Part shown: piece by piece, positions 11,001-23,100 of the stretch
Layout: each line of letters opens with the position of its first letter
Numbering within the stretch: position 1 is the stretch's first letter
NCBI RefSeq assembly: GCF_932526225.1
Contig: NC_064042.1
Coordinates: forward strand, 7,123,540-7,187,539
DNA length: 64,000 nucleotides
Direction of reading: 5' to 3'
Origin: Nematostella vectensis
Lineage: Eukaryota > Cnidaria > Anthozoa > Actiniaria > Edwardsiidae
Translations under genes and position numbers: made by a program
The notes under the pieces: model-generated
Seen by the model: only the letters and a program-made list of their open reading frames with translations
What the model was told of the DNA's origin: nothing
Database searches by the model: none

Positions 11001-14000
11001 ATAGTGAGGTGGAGCTAGCTGATGAGATGACAGAGCCACAACCAGGTCAACCCTCACAAAACACAAACCAGAGGTGAGATCAAATTGCAGATCTCACACA
11101 ATAAACACACACCAGAGGTGAAGCATATCAAACATCTCACAAAATAAACACAAACCTTCATTGATAAGACAAAATAAACAAAAACTAGAGGTGGCAAGAC
11201 ACATTAATCAAAAACTAGAGGTGTTAAGAAAATAAACAAAAAACAGAGGTGAGAGTATATTACCCATCTCACACAATAAACACAAACCATAGGTGAAAAG
11301 AGACAATAAAAAGGCACAAGAAATGAAAAAACAGCACATCAGACATGATAAAACACAAAACAAAAGACATCATTTCACAATGAGGTGTCATGTCTGAGGA
11401 CGTCACACAATACACACAATGGACACAAGCCAGAGTCTAGAATGAGCTTTTTCTCAGTTCCTCATGCCTGCTTTCAGTCTGTCTTCCATGTGATTCTTTC
11501 TTAGGCTCTCAATCATCCACAATTTTTCATCAGAATTGTCCTAGTTTGTGCTGGGCCTTGACTGAGCTGTGGCTTGTGTTTTTATTGCAGCGGGTCTAAT
11601 GTAGGTGGAAGTGTGTTCTCATTCTTCAAGGGGCTGGCAGGACAAAGCACCCTGGCAAAAGAGCAGATCTCACCTGTCCTGGAAAAGATGAAGGAGCATC
11701 TCACATGTGAGTTACTTCCATGTGTTAGGGGGAGGGGAGGGGATAACCCAAGCATCTTACATTACTTATGCTGTTGTTTATTTGAGGGGGGGAAGGGACC
11801 AAGCATCTTACACAGATCAAGTGTATATGATATACAATTCATATTTTGTATGATGTAATGTGGTGAGATATTGTTTTCACAAACCAGTTATTGTACACTG
11901 TTTTGTACTGGGACCATACAGCACACGGTACTGAATGTGATTAGAAGGCACAAGTTATTATTGGTTTTAGGTCTATTATTTTCTATGAAAATAACCACTT
12001 GAATTTGTTGTTGTTTTTTTTAGCTAAGAATGTTGCTGCAGACATCTCAGAGAAGCTGTGTGACTCAGTGGCCACTAAGTTGGAGGGGAAAGTCATCGGG
12101 ACATTCAGTGGTGGGTGAAGCCTTAAGTCCGGACTACACGTTTCTCAAGGAATGTTCTGTATGTTTTGTCATAGAAAGATGCGAAATGTACTATAGTCTA
12201 TATTGATTTTGATATAACATATATCGTGTACATAGCTCATTCCATGCTCACAGAATTCCTTTCCGTGAGAATGGTGTGTGCAAAACGTGTGCATGGAACC
12301 TAAAAGCCATATGTACGTTTTCCATGGGGGTCACATTTTAATGCTTAACATATTCGTAAGCAATCAGGGGTTTCATTAAGTTTCAGAGTAGGTGGTGGAG
12401 ATTGATAAGTAGTGGGTGGAAGTTATTTTATTTTTATCAATTCAAATAAAACTTTATTTGACTTTTGAAAAAAGGAGATGGCACTCGGAAAATAGTAGCT
12501 GGTCATTCCGCCGGCCCTCTGGCCTAAATGATACCCCTGGCAATGTCAAACATTATAAATAAAATAAGGGGCTCACTGGTTCAGCATGAATAGCAGAGAT
12601 GTGAGCATAATTAACAGACAAATTCACAAACTTTTCTGTGTATTCCATCAGGCATAGCGTCAACAGTGAAGAGCAGCCTGGAAGAATCCCTGATCCAGAT
12701 CCTATCACCCAAGAGGCGTGTGGACATTCTACGAGATGCCATGGAGAACAAGCGCAAGGGCAAGCCTTATGTTGTCACATTCTGCGGCGTAAATGGTGTT
12801 GGCAAGTCCACCAATCTGGCCAAGGTATTTTACCAGCTGTATTTGTTTATTTATTTATCTATTTATTTACAGGTTACCTCCACGACAATAGTGTGATGAG
12901 GGTTTAAGAACGAACACGAGGTCCTGGCTAGGCAAACCCCTACAGCTTTACTGTATATACACTACTGAGAATTGAGATAATTATCCTATAGAAGTGCTTT
13001 TTACCAATCTCTCTTTCAAAGCTAGAAAGTTTAAGGTGGGAGATTTTTAATTGAGTCGGACTGTCTGAGTGGTGTGAGTGGCCCTGCTCTCCTTATGTCG
13101 GAATAATGTTAGTTTAACACCTCTACTTGTTTTTGCAGGTGTGCTTTTGGCTGCTTGAGAATAATTTCCGTGTCATGATTGCAGCATGTGATACGTTCCG
13201 TGCTGGTGCTGTTGAACAGCTGCGTACACATGTCAGGCACTTGAACGCACTCCACCCCCCAGCACACGCTAATGGCCCTCCATCTGTCCTTCTCTATGAA
13301 AAGGGCTATGGCAAAGATGCAGCTTCTATCGCAATGGATGCTATTAACTTCGGTAAAGGATTAAACAATGCATGATTATATTATTTAAGTGAATAACTTT
13401 GGTTGTCTGTTAGACATTAAAAAGGAGGGCAAACTTTGAGATTGAAGTTTGTTTCCACTTATTTTAGCTCGTGAACAGCGTGTGGATGTTGTATTGGTAG
13501 ACACAGCAGGTAGAATGCAGGACAATGAGCCACTGATGAGAGCCCTATCAAAGGTATGCTTCACTTGACCCACCAAAGAAACAGGCCATAGAACACACCA
13601 AGAAACACAGGCCATAGGACCCAACCATAAAAACACAGGCCATAGGACCCAACCAAAGAAACACATGCCATAGGACACACCCAAGAAACACAGGCCATAG
13701 GACCCACCAAAAAACACAGGCCATAGGACCCAACCAAAAAACAGGCCATAGGACCCACCAAAAACACAGGTCATAGGACCAACCAAAAAACACAGGCAAT
13801 AGGACCCCACCAAAAAACACAGGCAATAGGACCCCACCAAAAAAACACAGGCCATAGGACGCAACCAAAAAAAACACAGGCCATAGGACCCACCAAAAAA
13901 ACACAAAACACAGGCCATAGGACCCACCAAAAAACACAGGCCATAGGAGATATACAGGGACACATCCAAGGAGAAAGACCATAGGACATGTTCAGTGTGA

Positions 14001-15037
14001 CAAACCCAATTTAGTATGCATTACACATGTCACACATTAATGTTCAAGTGAGATGTTAGAGTGAGATATCTGTACTCTTCTCTGACTACGCCTTGTGTCT
14101 TGTGTAGTTGATCAAACCTCAATGTGGTGCATATTACACACTTGTGACACATAAATCTTTCAATGGTTATGTTAGAGTAAGATGCTGTACTCTTCTCTAA
14201 CTAAGCCTTGTGGTTCTTGTGTGTTATGTAGTTGATCAAACTGAATGACCCCGACCTTGTCCTGTTTGTCGGAGAGGCCTTGGTTGGCAATGAGGCTGTG
14301 GATCAGCTTAAAAAGTTCAACCAGGCACTGGCGGACCACTCAAGCCAAGACCGGCCTCGCCTCATAGATGGCATCCTCCTCACCAAGTTTGACACTATTG
14401 ATGACCAGGTACTGTGAAGCATCAATGAATCCAAAATAACCCAACAAACATTCACTTCCACAAAATAAAAAATAAAAAAACACTACAACTAAACCAACTA
14501 AAACTAATAAATTTCCCAATTACTCGAACTGACGGTCATTTCCCTATGATTTGGACCTGAATCTCACGTATTTTTTTAATGATAATTTGACCAATTCCTG
14601 GATAAACTTCCTTTTAACGCAAACTTCTAACTGTAATGATTTTTTTCTTCCCTTGTTCATTTGCCCCCTCAGTTAACTTAAACTTTCCTTTTCTTACTCC
14701 ACAAATTTAGATTTAGGTGTTTTAAAGTTTCTTGTTACTCTTGAGTGCATTCCACCATCCATATATGGAGAAATGGAAACTGCATTTAATATGTGCGTGT
14801 TTATCTCAAAGTTCGAGCTAGCTGGGTTCTGCTGTAGTATCTGGTATCCCTGTGGTGTGCTATCGAGGCTCTTTTGTTTCTTTACTAAATAAGCTTTGAT
14901 CTATTCAGGTGGGCGCGGCTATTTCCATGACGTACACCACTGGCCAGCCTATCGTTTTCGTGGGCACGGGTCAGACCTACAAGGACCTGAAGAGCCTGAA
15001 TGTGAAGGCTGTGGTGCACGCTCTGCTGAAGGCCTAG
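8067..15037 (+). CDS. SRPRA: Signal recognition particle receptor subunit alpha (SRPR-alpha), complete
   Basis: Thirteen exons: 8067-8183, 8307-8390, 9064-9370, 10150-10300, 10599-10758, 10946-11073, 11591-11706, 12024-12110, 12652-12824, 13139-13352, 13468-13553, 14232-14408 and 14909-15037 (TAG). The sum is 1929 nt = 642 aa, close to the ~638 aa of vertebrate SRPRA. The N-terminal SRX longin-like domain begins [19 protein letters not shown]; a basic linker rich in KKE follows; then the NG domain: helical N ([20 protein letters not shown]), P-loop [41 protein letters not shown], and [14 protein letters not shown]. It is a GTPase on the ER membrane that pairs with SRP54 to deliver ribosomes to the translocon. 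No key motif is missing. The ATG is fixed by the conserved N terminus. Confidence 0.97.
8675..8928. mobile_element. TTAA-flanked MITE, copy 1 (SRPRA intron 2)
   Basis: A ~254-bp element bounded by inverted ends ttaaagccacattgtcacc and ggtgacaatgcggcttcaa. Copies 2 and 3 are at 19197-19450 and 45654-45906. It is non-coding with ~28-bp terminal inverted repeats including cttccgg. TTAA ends are typical of piggyBac-type insertions; that family assignment is inference. Confidence 0.75.
11050..11310. repeat. Tandem copies of the SRPRA exon 6 donor edge
   Basis: Exon 6 ends ACAAACCAGAG then gtgag. The intron repeats aaacacacaccagaggtgaa, aaaactagaggtgg, aaaactagaggtgt, aaaaacagaggtgag and aaaccataggtgaaa, interleaved with atctcacacaataaacac. 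About six degenerate units, each holding an AG|GTG junction. Confidence 0.75.
13562..13990. repeat. ~28-bp minisatellite next to the SRPRA exon 11 donor
   Basis: Units of acacaggccataggaccca plus accaaaaa, about 14 copies, starting ~10 bp after the donor of exon 11 (13553). Unlike the other arrays, the exon end itself is not in the unit. Long - strand ORFs across it are repeat artefacts. Confidence 0.85.
14035..14250. repeat. Duplicated acceptor region of SRPRA exon 12
   Basis: A ~110-bp block is present twice: atgttagagtgagat, ctgtactcttctctgacta, gccttgtg, then ttgtgtagttgatcaaac. The second copy leads into the real exon 12 (14232, LIKLND). The first ends at about 14120 with the same tgtagTTGATCAAAC and then loses the reading frame, so it is a decoy 3' splice site with 12 nt of exon. 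Confidence 0.75.
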
Positions 15038-15098
15038 GCCGAGCTAACGACACAAGTACAAGAACATAAGAAATCAACTAACCGCATGCTTAGGAATG

Positions 15099-15437
15099 AT
15101 AAGGGGGGGGGGGGGGGTGAATAGGTTTGCGGATCGGCAGATTCGGCCCCGAAATGTTCACGGATTACGGATTTTGACGATTATTTCAGCGGATTGGCGG
15201 ATTTTGGAAATACGGCGGATCACGGATCACGGATCTGTCGACAATTTGGGCGCGGATTTCGGATTTTGACTGCTTTGACGGTCGAATTTCGGATTTTTAA
15301 TGAATTTCATTCGATGTTATTACTTATCTGTCAAACCATGCGGATCTAAAAATATCTGCGGATCCACGGATTTGCCCCGAAAATGTATCGGATCGGCGGA
15401 TTTACATACCCTTATTCACCCCCCCCCCCCCCCTCCC
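15099..15437. mobile_element. Inverted-repeat element with G/C-run ends
   Basis: Starts with a G-run then tgaatagg and ends with cttattcacc and a C-run. The inside is made of the short motif cggattt (and ggatcacggatc, ggatttcggattttga) repeated many times. The ends are inverted relative to each other, so it resembles a small non-autonomous element just after the SRPRA stop. Confidence 0.45.
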
Positions 15438-15667
15438 CCGATAGGACTACGTAATATAGAATATATTTAAAGCAGGAAATATTTAGTCCAGTCACCCTGG
15501 AGGGTCTTGATGATCGTGCATACATAAGAACGTACCCTCGCTCCATGTAGGCACTGTTACTGTTGTTACTGTTACCTGAGCCTTGAGTTAGTGGTCAAAC
15601 ATGCCGATGATGTGTAATCTACCCATTGCCAAATGTCAATGATGAAATGTGGGAATACATTAATAAT

Positions 15668-15673
15668 AATAAA
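15668..15673 (+). promoter_or_regulatory. SRPRA: Putative poly(A) signal of SRPRA
   Basis: AATAAA about 630 nt after the SRPRA stop, in an A/T-rich stretch. It is the first canonical hexamer that I noticed downstream. Confidence 0.4.
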
Positions 15674-16372
15674 TTATACCATGCAATTCCGCGTTTTTAT
15701 ATTTCATATCTTTTTGATGACATATTGTCTTACAGTTATTGCTGTAACATCTAAATTGAAAGATGTTGTGTAAGTCGTAGCGCGAAGAGCTTAGGGGGGT
15801 ACATGCGGACTGTTGAAGTTTCCTATCTGTCTATCTGGGAGTAGGATGGAGGAAGACAATTTGGTTCTAGTGTAGTGTGAGGCTAAGATATAGCAAGGAT
15901 GCTATTTCACCAGGAGGTTTGCCCCAATCAATAGGAGGAAGCTGAATACGACGTTCAAAAGCCATTTCTCGCTGTTTTTTGGACAGATCGCTTTAAAAAA
16001 AAGCGATTCGGACTGGCTTCAGTTCTCGTACTGCTTGAAATCTGGTTGAAAATCGCGTTGAAGATGAGTTAGTCAGAATTAAATTACCATCCTTGTCTCA
16101 CTCTGGATAAATGATCATATGTTTTATTATTACTCTCCACCTGTATTCGATAGCAGAATAACAATACCTTTCGGTCTTCGGGCTCTTATTTTACCATTTA
16201 CGCTCGTGTTTTAAAGTTCTTATTTACCTCTCGTTCATATTACGTAACATATGCTATTTACGAAAAAGTCTTCCTAAACCTTCCCACAAGCAATTTTTGT
16301 CTCAACTTGCAGTGGCAACCTAAAGTCGGGTAAACATTCCCATAACCCTTTGCCGTCACACTGTTTCTATTT

Positions 16373-16463
16373 AACAATTAGACTACGAGTTCGAGTTTTC
16401 TATGAGCCAATAAATAGTTGACTATTTGACTCATAGAAAACGAGAACGAGTAGTCTAATTGTT
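16373..16463. repeat. Short palindromic element (~30-bp arms)
   Basis: aacaattagactacgagttc with gagttttctatgag on the left; ctcatagaaaacgag with aacgagtagtctaattgtt on the right, separated by about 23 nt. Near-complete inverted complementarity suggests a MITE or foldback element. The flanking gap 15680-17440 otherwise shows no convincing gene. Confidence 0.65.
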
Positions 16464-17440
16464 TTAGTATCAATCCACTCACATACTACATTCGAATAAC
16501 TGACGATTTTAATAATAATTCATGTTGTTTTTGTTATCTATCGCTCAATACTGTCGCTCAAGACTGTACGGGAGCCAATCAAATTGCTGGTTTCGTGATA
16601 GTATGTGAGTAGATTTATACTAATATCCTATAGAAAGGACTAGAAATATGGGACTGACTAGTAGAAACGTGAGGGGAAGGGTGGTGGGCAAAAAGCCAAA
16701 AAAAACTACGCGCAACAAAAAATATGGAAAAAAATCGTGCAGACCATCCCTACCCCCACAAAGCCTTGTGCAGCAAGAAAAAAATCGTGCTAACCTGAGG
16801 TTTCGGGAAAAAAATCCATCTGACAAAAAACGCCTACTCCTCCAATCACTTTTCTACTGGTCCGTACCAAAGTCTATATTTAGCCAAATGTTTGATTGTT
16901 GTACCCGCGAGAACAACAGACGATGCGTATAACAAAAGGCCCCGTGGTCAAAACATTGTACACCTACTCGGCTGGATCGGCTAGATGCTTTGCCTGATTG
17001 GGCGCTGTGCCTTCGGGCTACTTGGATATGTTATCTCTAGTTTTCTAGAGACCATTTCTCTGCGAAACAAAATCAATATCATTCATCAGTTGATGTTTAA
17101 ATGACTCCATTCTCAATGCGTGTTCAAATGCGAATTTCGCGCTAATACGCTCAAAGCAGCTAAGCATGTGTTTAATTACTTTTCTTTATCTTAAATTCTT
17201 CTATGCTCGTCAAGGATCGGTGACCCTTTTTGTCAGCCAATAAATGGTCAGAAGGAGATATTAAAAATATGCGACCAATATGTAGTTTGCTCTGAAATTT
17301 TGAACCGAAAACATGGTGCTTTGTGCTTCGTGTCGTTTCGCGTAGAAACGTGTTGAGTGTTATCTTACTAAAGCACGTAGGACGACAATCAATCTTGACC
17401 TGTGTAGCTTGTTAAATGATCTTTCAGTGAAAAAGACACG

Positions 17441-17977
17441 ATGACAGCATCGCCGGAATGGATCAACAAGTCGTCTATTTCAGACTATGGCGCGGTGAAA
17501 GAACGTAAGATGAGTACAAGTAGCAATACGAAAGCCCAGCGGAGTCGCTCCGCTACCTACATATCAAGGCATGCGATAAGTCCCGGGAGAAACCAGGGAA
17601 AGCAAGGCGGAGTCCATCACACAGGGGCAGCGTTACTTGAATCCTACATGCCCGTGTTTACTAAGGACGATGTACCGATACGAAAATACAAAGATCTACA
17701 GTGCAAGTCCAGAAATGAAGAGCGATCAAGACTTGAATGGCACAGTCCGCGTGAGCCTCCCTCACTCACTTCTGGCATTCGAGAGATGATGATAGCCAAC
17801 AGGGCTGCCTCGTCTGCCTCGTGTAGAGACTCTTTGTCAAGCTGGCGCTGCAGTTCCGTTTCGTCGACGCGGTCTTCCTTGCCTTGGATCGCAGTCGAAC
17901 ACGATCGCGCTCCGCGAAAAAAGAACATCAATGCCTGGCTCGGCAATGCCGACTTTTCGCACTTGTTCAGGACTTGA
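17441..17977 (+). CDS. Uncharacterised 178-aa protein, single-exon ORF
   Basis: An open frame of 178 codons with balanced composition, unlike the low-complexity ORFs around it. It is Ser/Arg rich with patches SYMPVFTKDDVPIRKYKD and HDRAPRKKNINAWLGNADF. No signal peptide, helix or family motif is recognised. A tttcag acceptor-like site 15 nt before the ATG suggests a 5'UTR exon upstream. AATAAA occurs at 18504-18509. It could be a lineage-specific gene; a chance ORF cannot be excluded. Confidence 0.55.
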   Translation: MTASPEWINKSSISDYGAVKERKMSTSSNTKAQRSRSATYISRHAISPGRNQGKQGGVHHTGAALLESYMPVFTKDDVPIRKYKDLQCKSRNEERSRLEWHSPREPPSLTSGIREMMIANRAASSASCRDSLSSWRCSSVSSTRSSLPWIAVEHDRAPRKKNINAWLGNADFSHLFRT

Positions 17978-18848
17978 GAGTTTTAATATCGTCTTGAATT
18001 ATAATCGCCTTGAAGGACAGACAAGAGGAAATATAAGAGTTACGGGCTCTTGGTAAATCATTTATTCAGACACACTTCGAGAAAGGAACAATTGTGTCTT
18101 ACAGCAGTCTAACTGTAATGGTGGACGGATTTTAGGGCGTTACAAGTCACGCAAAAATCGGGTACCGCCATTTGTGATGAGAAACACGGGTACACACATT
18201 TGAGAATTTGATAGAAGCTACACTGCTACCTATTTCTCTAGCAGTAAAATTAAACTTTTTTTATGATTAAAATATAAGCAAAACAAGTGAGTTTTATAGA
18301 AAATAGCCTTTTAGTTGAACTCCGTTAATGGATACCGTTGGGTCGGTACCCACAAAATTGTCCTCATTTAAGAGGTTTCCTCATTAACGGGATCGCATTT
18401 GCATCCTTTTTGAACATCTTTCATCGGAACTGAAAACTATGTGTCCTAATTAAGTGGGTATCCTAAGAGTGGTTTTCTAATGTAACTGAATTATGAAAAT
18501 GTAAATAAAATAAGATGATCCCGTCAAGCACAGGATGAGCGATTCGATATCCTGATGACCTAGCTGATACCCTTCAGTCGCTATTTTATTAACGCTCTAG
18601 CATATTCATGCCGACTTGCGTTGCTATGTAGAGACCCGTAACGGGTGGCCCTGATCGGTAACGGATGAATCTGTGAATATCATAAAGTCAGGATAATGAA
18701 GAGATAACTATGTGCGATGAGTATTGTTCTTTACAAAAAAATATTGGAATGGCCCTAGCATTTGTGGGTACTCCAGGGACGAGGGACATTATCCCGAGGG
18801 GGCTGGGACTCCACTGGACTAAGGTATAAAGCATGGACCCCTTCCCTA

Positions 18849-18936
18849 AGAGGCCTCTTTTCTCTGTATTTGCTGGGCTGGCGTTCGCGAGGGAAAAAAA
18901 CGCCAGCCCAGCGAGATACAGAGAAAAGAGGCCTCT
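18849..18936. repeat. Inverted repeat with ~37-bp arms
   Basis: agaggcctcttttctctgta, then tttgctgggctggcgtt, is followed after ~13 nt by aacgccagcccagcgagat and acagagaaaagaggcctct. A strong hairpin, probably a foldback or MITE fragment. Confidence 0.7.
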
Positions 18937-19196
18937 CCTCTGCTAGCAGGAAAAAGAACACCTGGATCAGCCACTGATTTAATGTTACAGAAAATATAGG
19001 ATATACGAGGGCAAAGAAAGCAAGATTACCTTGATTACCAGGGATACCAACCATCTATTTTCAATGTTTTTATTATGAATATAGTACATCCGAACCTCTA
19101 TAAAGCGGTCACCCTCTATCAACGGTTACTTACTAGGGTCCAAAATGTTCTTTCCATATTTGCTGTAATGTGACCCCTATTTAGCGGTTACCTCTA

Positions 19197-19450
19197 TTAA
19201 AGCCACATTGTCACCAGTTTACTTCCGGAGGTCCGACGGAAACCTCAACCGTTAAAAGACAAAAGAATCTATTAGAATCCGAGATATTTAACAGGCCATC
19301 CGCTCTAAATTATCAATCACATCCATGAAGAAACTTCCAATAGACACACTGCTTTCAATATTTTGAAATATTTTTCGCGTTTTCCATTAAAAATCATCGG
19401 AGATTGTTACGTAATCCACTGGAAGAAAACTGGTGACAATGCGGCTTTAA
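19197..19450. mobile_element. TTAA-flanked MITE, copy 2
   Basis: The cleanest copy: begins ttaaagccacattgtcacc and ends ggtgacaatgcggctttaa, with near-identical sequence to copies 1 and 3 inside. It lies in a region of otherwise unannotated sequence. Confidence 0.8.
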
Positions 19451-20032
19451 GCGGGCGTGGTCACCATATTGGCGGTTCCGTTTGTCAACTTTGACTGTAT
19501 TTGACCTCTATTAATATTCAGTCTATGCGGTCACTCGGCCGAAGCTCACCCAGTTTGTAATTCCCTTTTTCGTTTTCTCTAATAAGTGTAATCTTTTATA
19601 TTTTATAGCTCGTTCATTTTTAACGCAGTGCCATCGTATCATCTTTATAGACTATTTGAGAAGCAATTGGCAATAATACTGAAAAATATACATTTACTGG
19701 TATGATGTGAATGTTTGTTTTGTACTTGTTATTTCTTCATATGGGTTTTCGGCTGAGCTTTTGGCAAGACGACACAAGCGCTATTCCAAGGCAACGCTGA
19801 TTTTCAAAGGAGAAAACCAGATCTGTAGTTCCTGGAAATAAAAATTGTGGCAGCAACATTGCTTTTGGAACATAAGCAAGATCTTCTTTCCCAACTTGTC
19901 CGAAAAATCCGGCTTTTTGCCTATTTGTAGTTTGACGGGATCATTAACGCTGTCCAGTAGCATCACGTGATTATCACGTGATTGTCGCATGGTCACGTGA
20001 TCACATGGTTGCATGGTGGTTATCTCGTGGTA

Positions 20033-20153
20033 TCATTGTTTGCGGATGATTCCGTATGGAGTTTCGATCTCTTGTTTTTCTGGTAGTCGATCCATCCCTC
20101 GGGTGCCGTCAGTCGGGTTATCGTACATGTTCAAAGATCTTGGTGCGGGAGTC
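20033..20153 (-). CDS. Receptor B terminal cytoplasmic exon
   Basis: Acceptor ggaaaaaacag, then a 39-residue tail starting TPAPRSLNMYDNP and ending ETPYGIIRKQ and TGA. It is not preceded by any ATG and so is easily missed. It is assigned by phase (enters in phase 2) and by its position after the 19-nt exon. TPYGII fits TxYxx[VI]; YDNP fits YxN. Confidence 0.75.
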
Positions 20154-23100
20154 CTGTTTTTTCCACAAAATATCAGATAGAAAGTAAGCAACATTCATGA
20201 ATCAAGAGAGGGACCGGTCGGCCTTAGGGGGGGGCATGGTTCAAGAGAGGGCTCGGTCTGCCTTATGGAGGGTTCATGGGTCAAGAGAGGACTCGGTCTG
20301 CCTCAGGGGGGGGGGGGGGGCATGGATCAAGAGAGGGCTGGTTCTGCCTTAGGGGGGGGTCATAGATGAAGTCCAGAGGGCAAAGTCTGCCCTAGAGGGG
20401 TCATTGACAAATTTAGGGCTCGATCAGCCTCAGGGGAGAGGGGTCATTGACGAATTTAGGGCTCGATCAGCCTCAGGGGAGAGGGGTCATTGACAAATTT
20501 AGGGCTCGATCAGCCTTAGGGGAGAGGGGTCATTGACGAATTTAGGGCTCGATCAGCCTCAGGGGAGAGGGGTCATTGACGAATAGTTGGCATGACCTGC
20601 CTTAGAAAGGCTTGTCTCAGAGGAAAAGCAAAAACGAATAGAGAAGCTTGGTAACGTCTAAGAGGAAGGTTAAGAAAGGAATGGAAAGCTTGGTTCAGGT
20701 ATCAGGGGAAAGAGGTAAGAGGGCCTTGGTGTCTCTTTGATGGAAAAGGGATTCATGGTAAAAGATTTATTCAAACTTACATTTCTATTCCAAATGAGGC
20801 TGGAAAAATAAGAGAAAAATCAATAAGTGTTTTCAGGAAATGCATGAAATCCTAGCTAATCGAGTGAGATAAGAGATAAAGCGATGAGAATATCAAAGAA
20901 GGATAAGGCTGAATTTGTACCTTCTCTCGTTTTTTTCTTGTGCGCCACGATTACAATCACTATGATTAGGATGAGTACCAGTCCCCCTCCGACAGCGATC
21001 CCAACAATAGACTCCGTGGTCAGCAAACCGCTGCTCTCTGATGCTGCGGGCTCGCTAGGGTTTTCTGTGATATAATATATAGACAGGATTTTAAAATCAC
21101 GGAAAAGATAGTACAGGCGGGCACATGCCGTCACAGGCCCTTTCAGCTCTCGCATGAAGCTTCCGCCATATTGGAAAGTGCGAGTCTGCGCGCAGAGCAT
21201 CATGGAGCTGACAGCAAGGGAGTATCCTGGGAACGAGGCTAGATTTGCTGGAGGAAGGACGAGGTGCGTTGTCATAGATGGAAAATGCATAAGAAAATAT
21301 CCACTTTACCCACTTACTGCCACTTTTTGTCTTATAAGTTGTAGATAAAAAAACAGAAATATTACAAGTTGGTACCTTCTAACATCTTGGTTCTCGCCAC
21401 AGTCTCGGCCTCTGATCCCAATCCCGCGCGGTTTCTCGCGTAGACCCTTACCCAGAATTCCTTGCCGCTATCTAGTCCTTCCACAATACAGGACCTTGCC
21501 TCTGTTTTATTGATGACATCACTGCACAACAGCCAATCGCCGGTCCCGTCTTTTCGTTTGACCATCACGTGATAGCCGAGTATCTCTGCTCCACCGTCCG
21601 TGTCTGGTGGCTGCCATCGGATGGTTACCCTGTGGTGGAATGACGTCACTTCCAGCTCTTTTGGCGCTCCAGGGGGGTCTAAATCAGAACAAGCAAATTG
21701 TCAACTTTGGTCGATATTTAAAAACATTGAACAAAGAACTTTTAAAATGTGGCTTTGTCAGTATCGCCATTTTGTCACCTAATCCTAGCTCACCTATAGA
21801 GCAAGTGGAAGAAACCAATTTGCCTCTACAATCGCTTTGGCGTTTTAAGCGATCGGAATTGGTATACTAAAGTAGACGCTATGTCTTTTTTTGGAATGTT
21901 ATATGCAAGGTAGGCTAAACAAAATAAAGGAGAGGCTGACTGAATCCCTTTAAAATCGATAGAGGTCCCATAAACGGGGACTGTAGTGTACTGTGGATTA
22001 CAAAGACGTACCGACTCTTGTCAGGGTAAGGGTGTGGCTGTTCCATCCCATGATATTCCTTGCCATGCAGATGTAGTCCCCAAAGTCCCTAGACTGCTTA
22101 GGTATAACTTCCAGCACACTGCGCATGCGCACAGGCGAGAAGATGATACTAAACTGCGACCGCTTGCGTGACCAGGTTACGCTTGGCAATGGACCGCCCT
22201 CCACGTCACATGTTAAGTTTATGGCTTTCCCCAGGGACGTCTCAAAGTGCTTTTTTTTCTGCCTCTCTATCTCAGGAGCAACTAGAAAAAAGTGCTTTTT
22301 TTACTTACCCTTTGCGTTGACACACAAAAGTCGGGCCAGAAACCAAATTATTCATTAAATCTGAGGTTGTTATCCCATACTGGAAGATCAAATAATGGTG
22401 ATTTAAGTGAACTACCAAAAAAAAGTTTAAACCTCTGGTAGGATACACAAGAATAAGCCGCTCTTACCAATGTTGTACAACAAGTATGAGCTAAAATTTG
22501 GTCAACTTACGCGTGTAATCAGTCGGTCACGTCGGTCACGTCGGTCACGTGATATCCCGGACCCGATTTGTGTGCACTAATCAAATAAGCATACAAACAT
22601 TCACGTTCACGAAACTGGTTGTATTGAAAAGCTATTTTCCCTTGTTTACCAGAAATTTCTGCCTTTTCGCCTTGTGGCGTGCTTGTGTGTTTTACATGCG
22701 TTACCATGGTTACTTTACTATTTGCTCACGTGACTATGACTTGTGTGTGAATGACACTACTTACAGTTGACGGAGAGCACTGCACTGGCTTTCGCGGGTT
22801 TCCGAATACCATTATCAGCCTTACACTCGTAACTGCCCGCCTCCCGCCTGGTCACATTATAGAGGGTTATCATGCTCCCATTATGCTCTAGGGGCGCCCC
22901 TTCGTGTGACCACGTGATATTGGGAGCTGGGTCACCACTGGCGTGACATTTTAGAGTCACGCTGTCTGTGCGGTTTATGGTGACTGAGACGTCGGGTGAT
23001 ATGGCAGTGATTCGAGGACGTTCTGAAAATAATTTCTCGTTAGCGAGGTGCTACCCTGTCATGCTATATTACTAGGTAGAGAATTTGTAAGAGAAAGTAA

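Larger units (their letters stand above)
18000..20032. other. Intergenic stretch between the orphan ORF and receptor B
   Basis: No gene seen. It contains AATAAA at 18504, a hairpin element (18849-18936), a MITE copy (19197-19450) and, near 19960-20010, clustered cacgtg-type E-box strings (atcacgtgattatcacgtga, ggtcacgtgatcacatgg). Confidence 0.6.

Noticed and set aside
13385-13989. - strand ORFs encoding repeats such as [16 protein letters not shown]
   Set aside because: They lie in a minisatellite in an SRPRA intron, antisense to a confirmed gene.
16648-16932. 94-aa Lys-rich + strand ORF
   Set aside because: Low complexity with internal aaaaaatcgtgc duplications; no motif or splice continuation.
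20856-20920. Read-through end of receptor B after the TM exon (tail ending ALSLISLD)
   Set aside because: Possible as an isoform, but the gtacaa donor, the 19-nt exon and the terminal exon close the frame and give a more protein-like tail.
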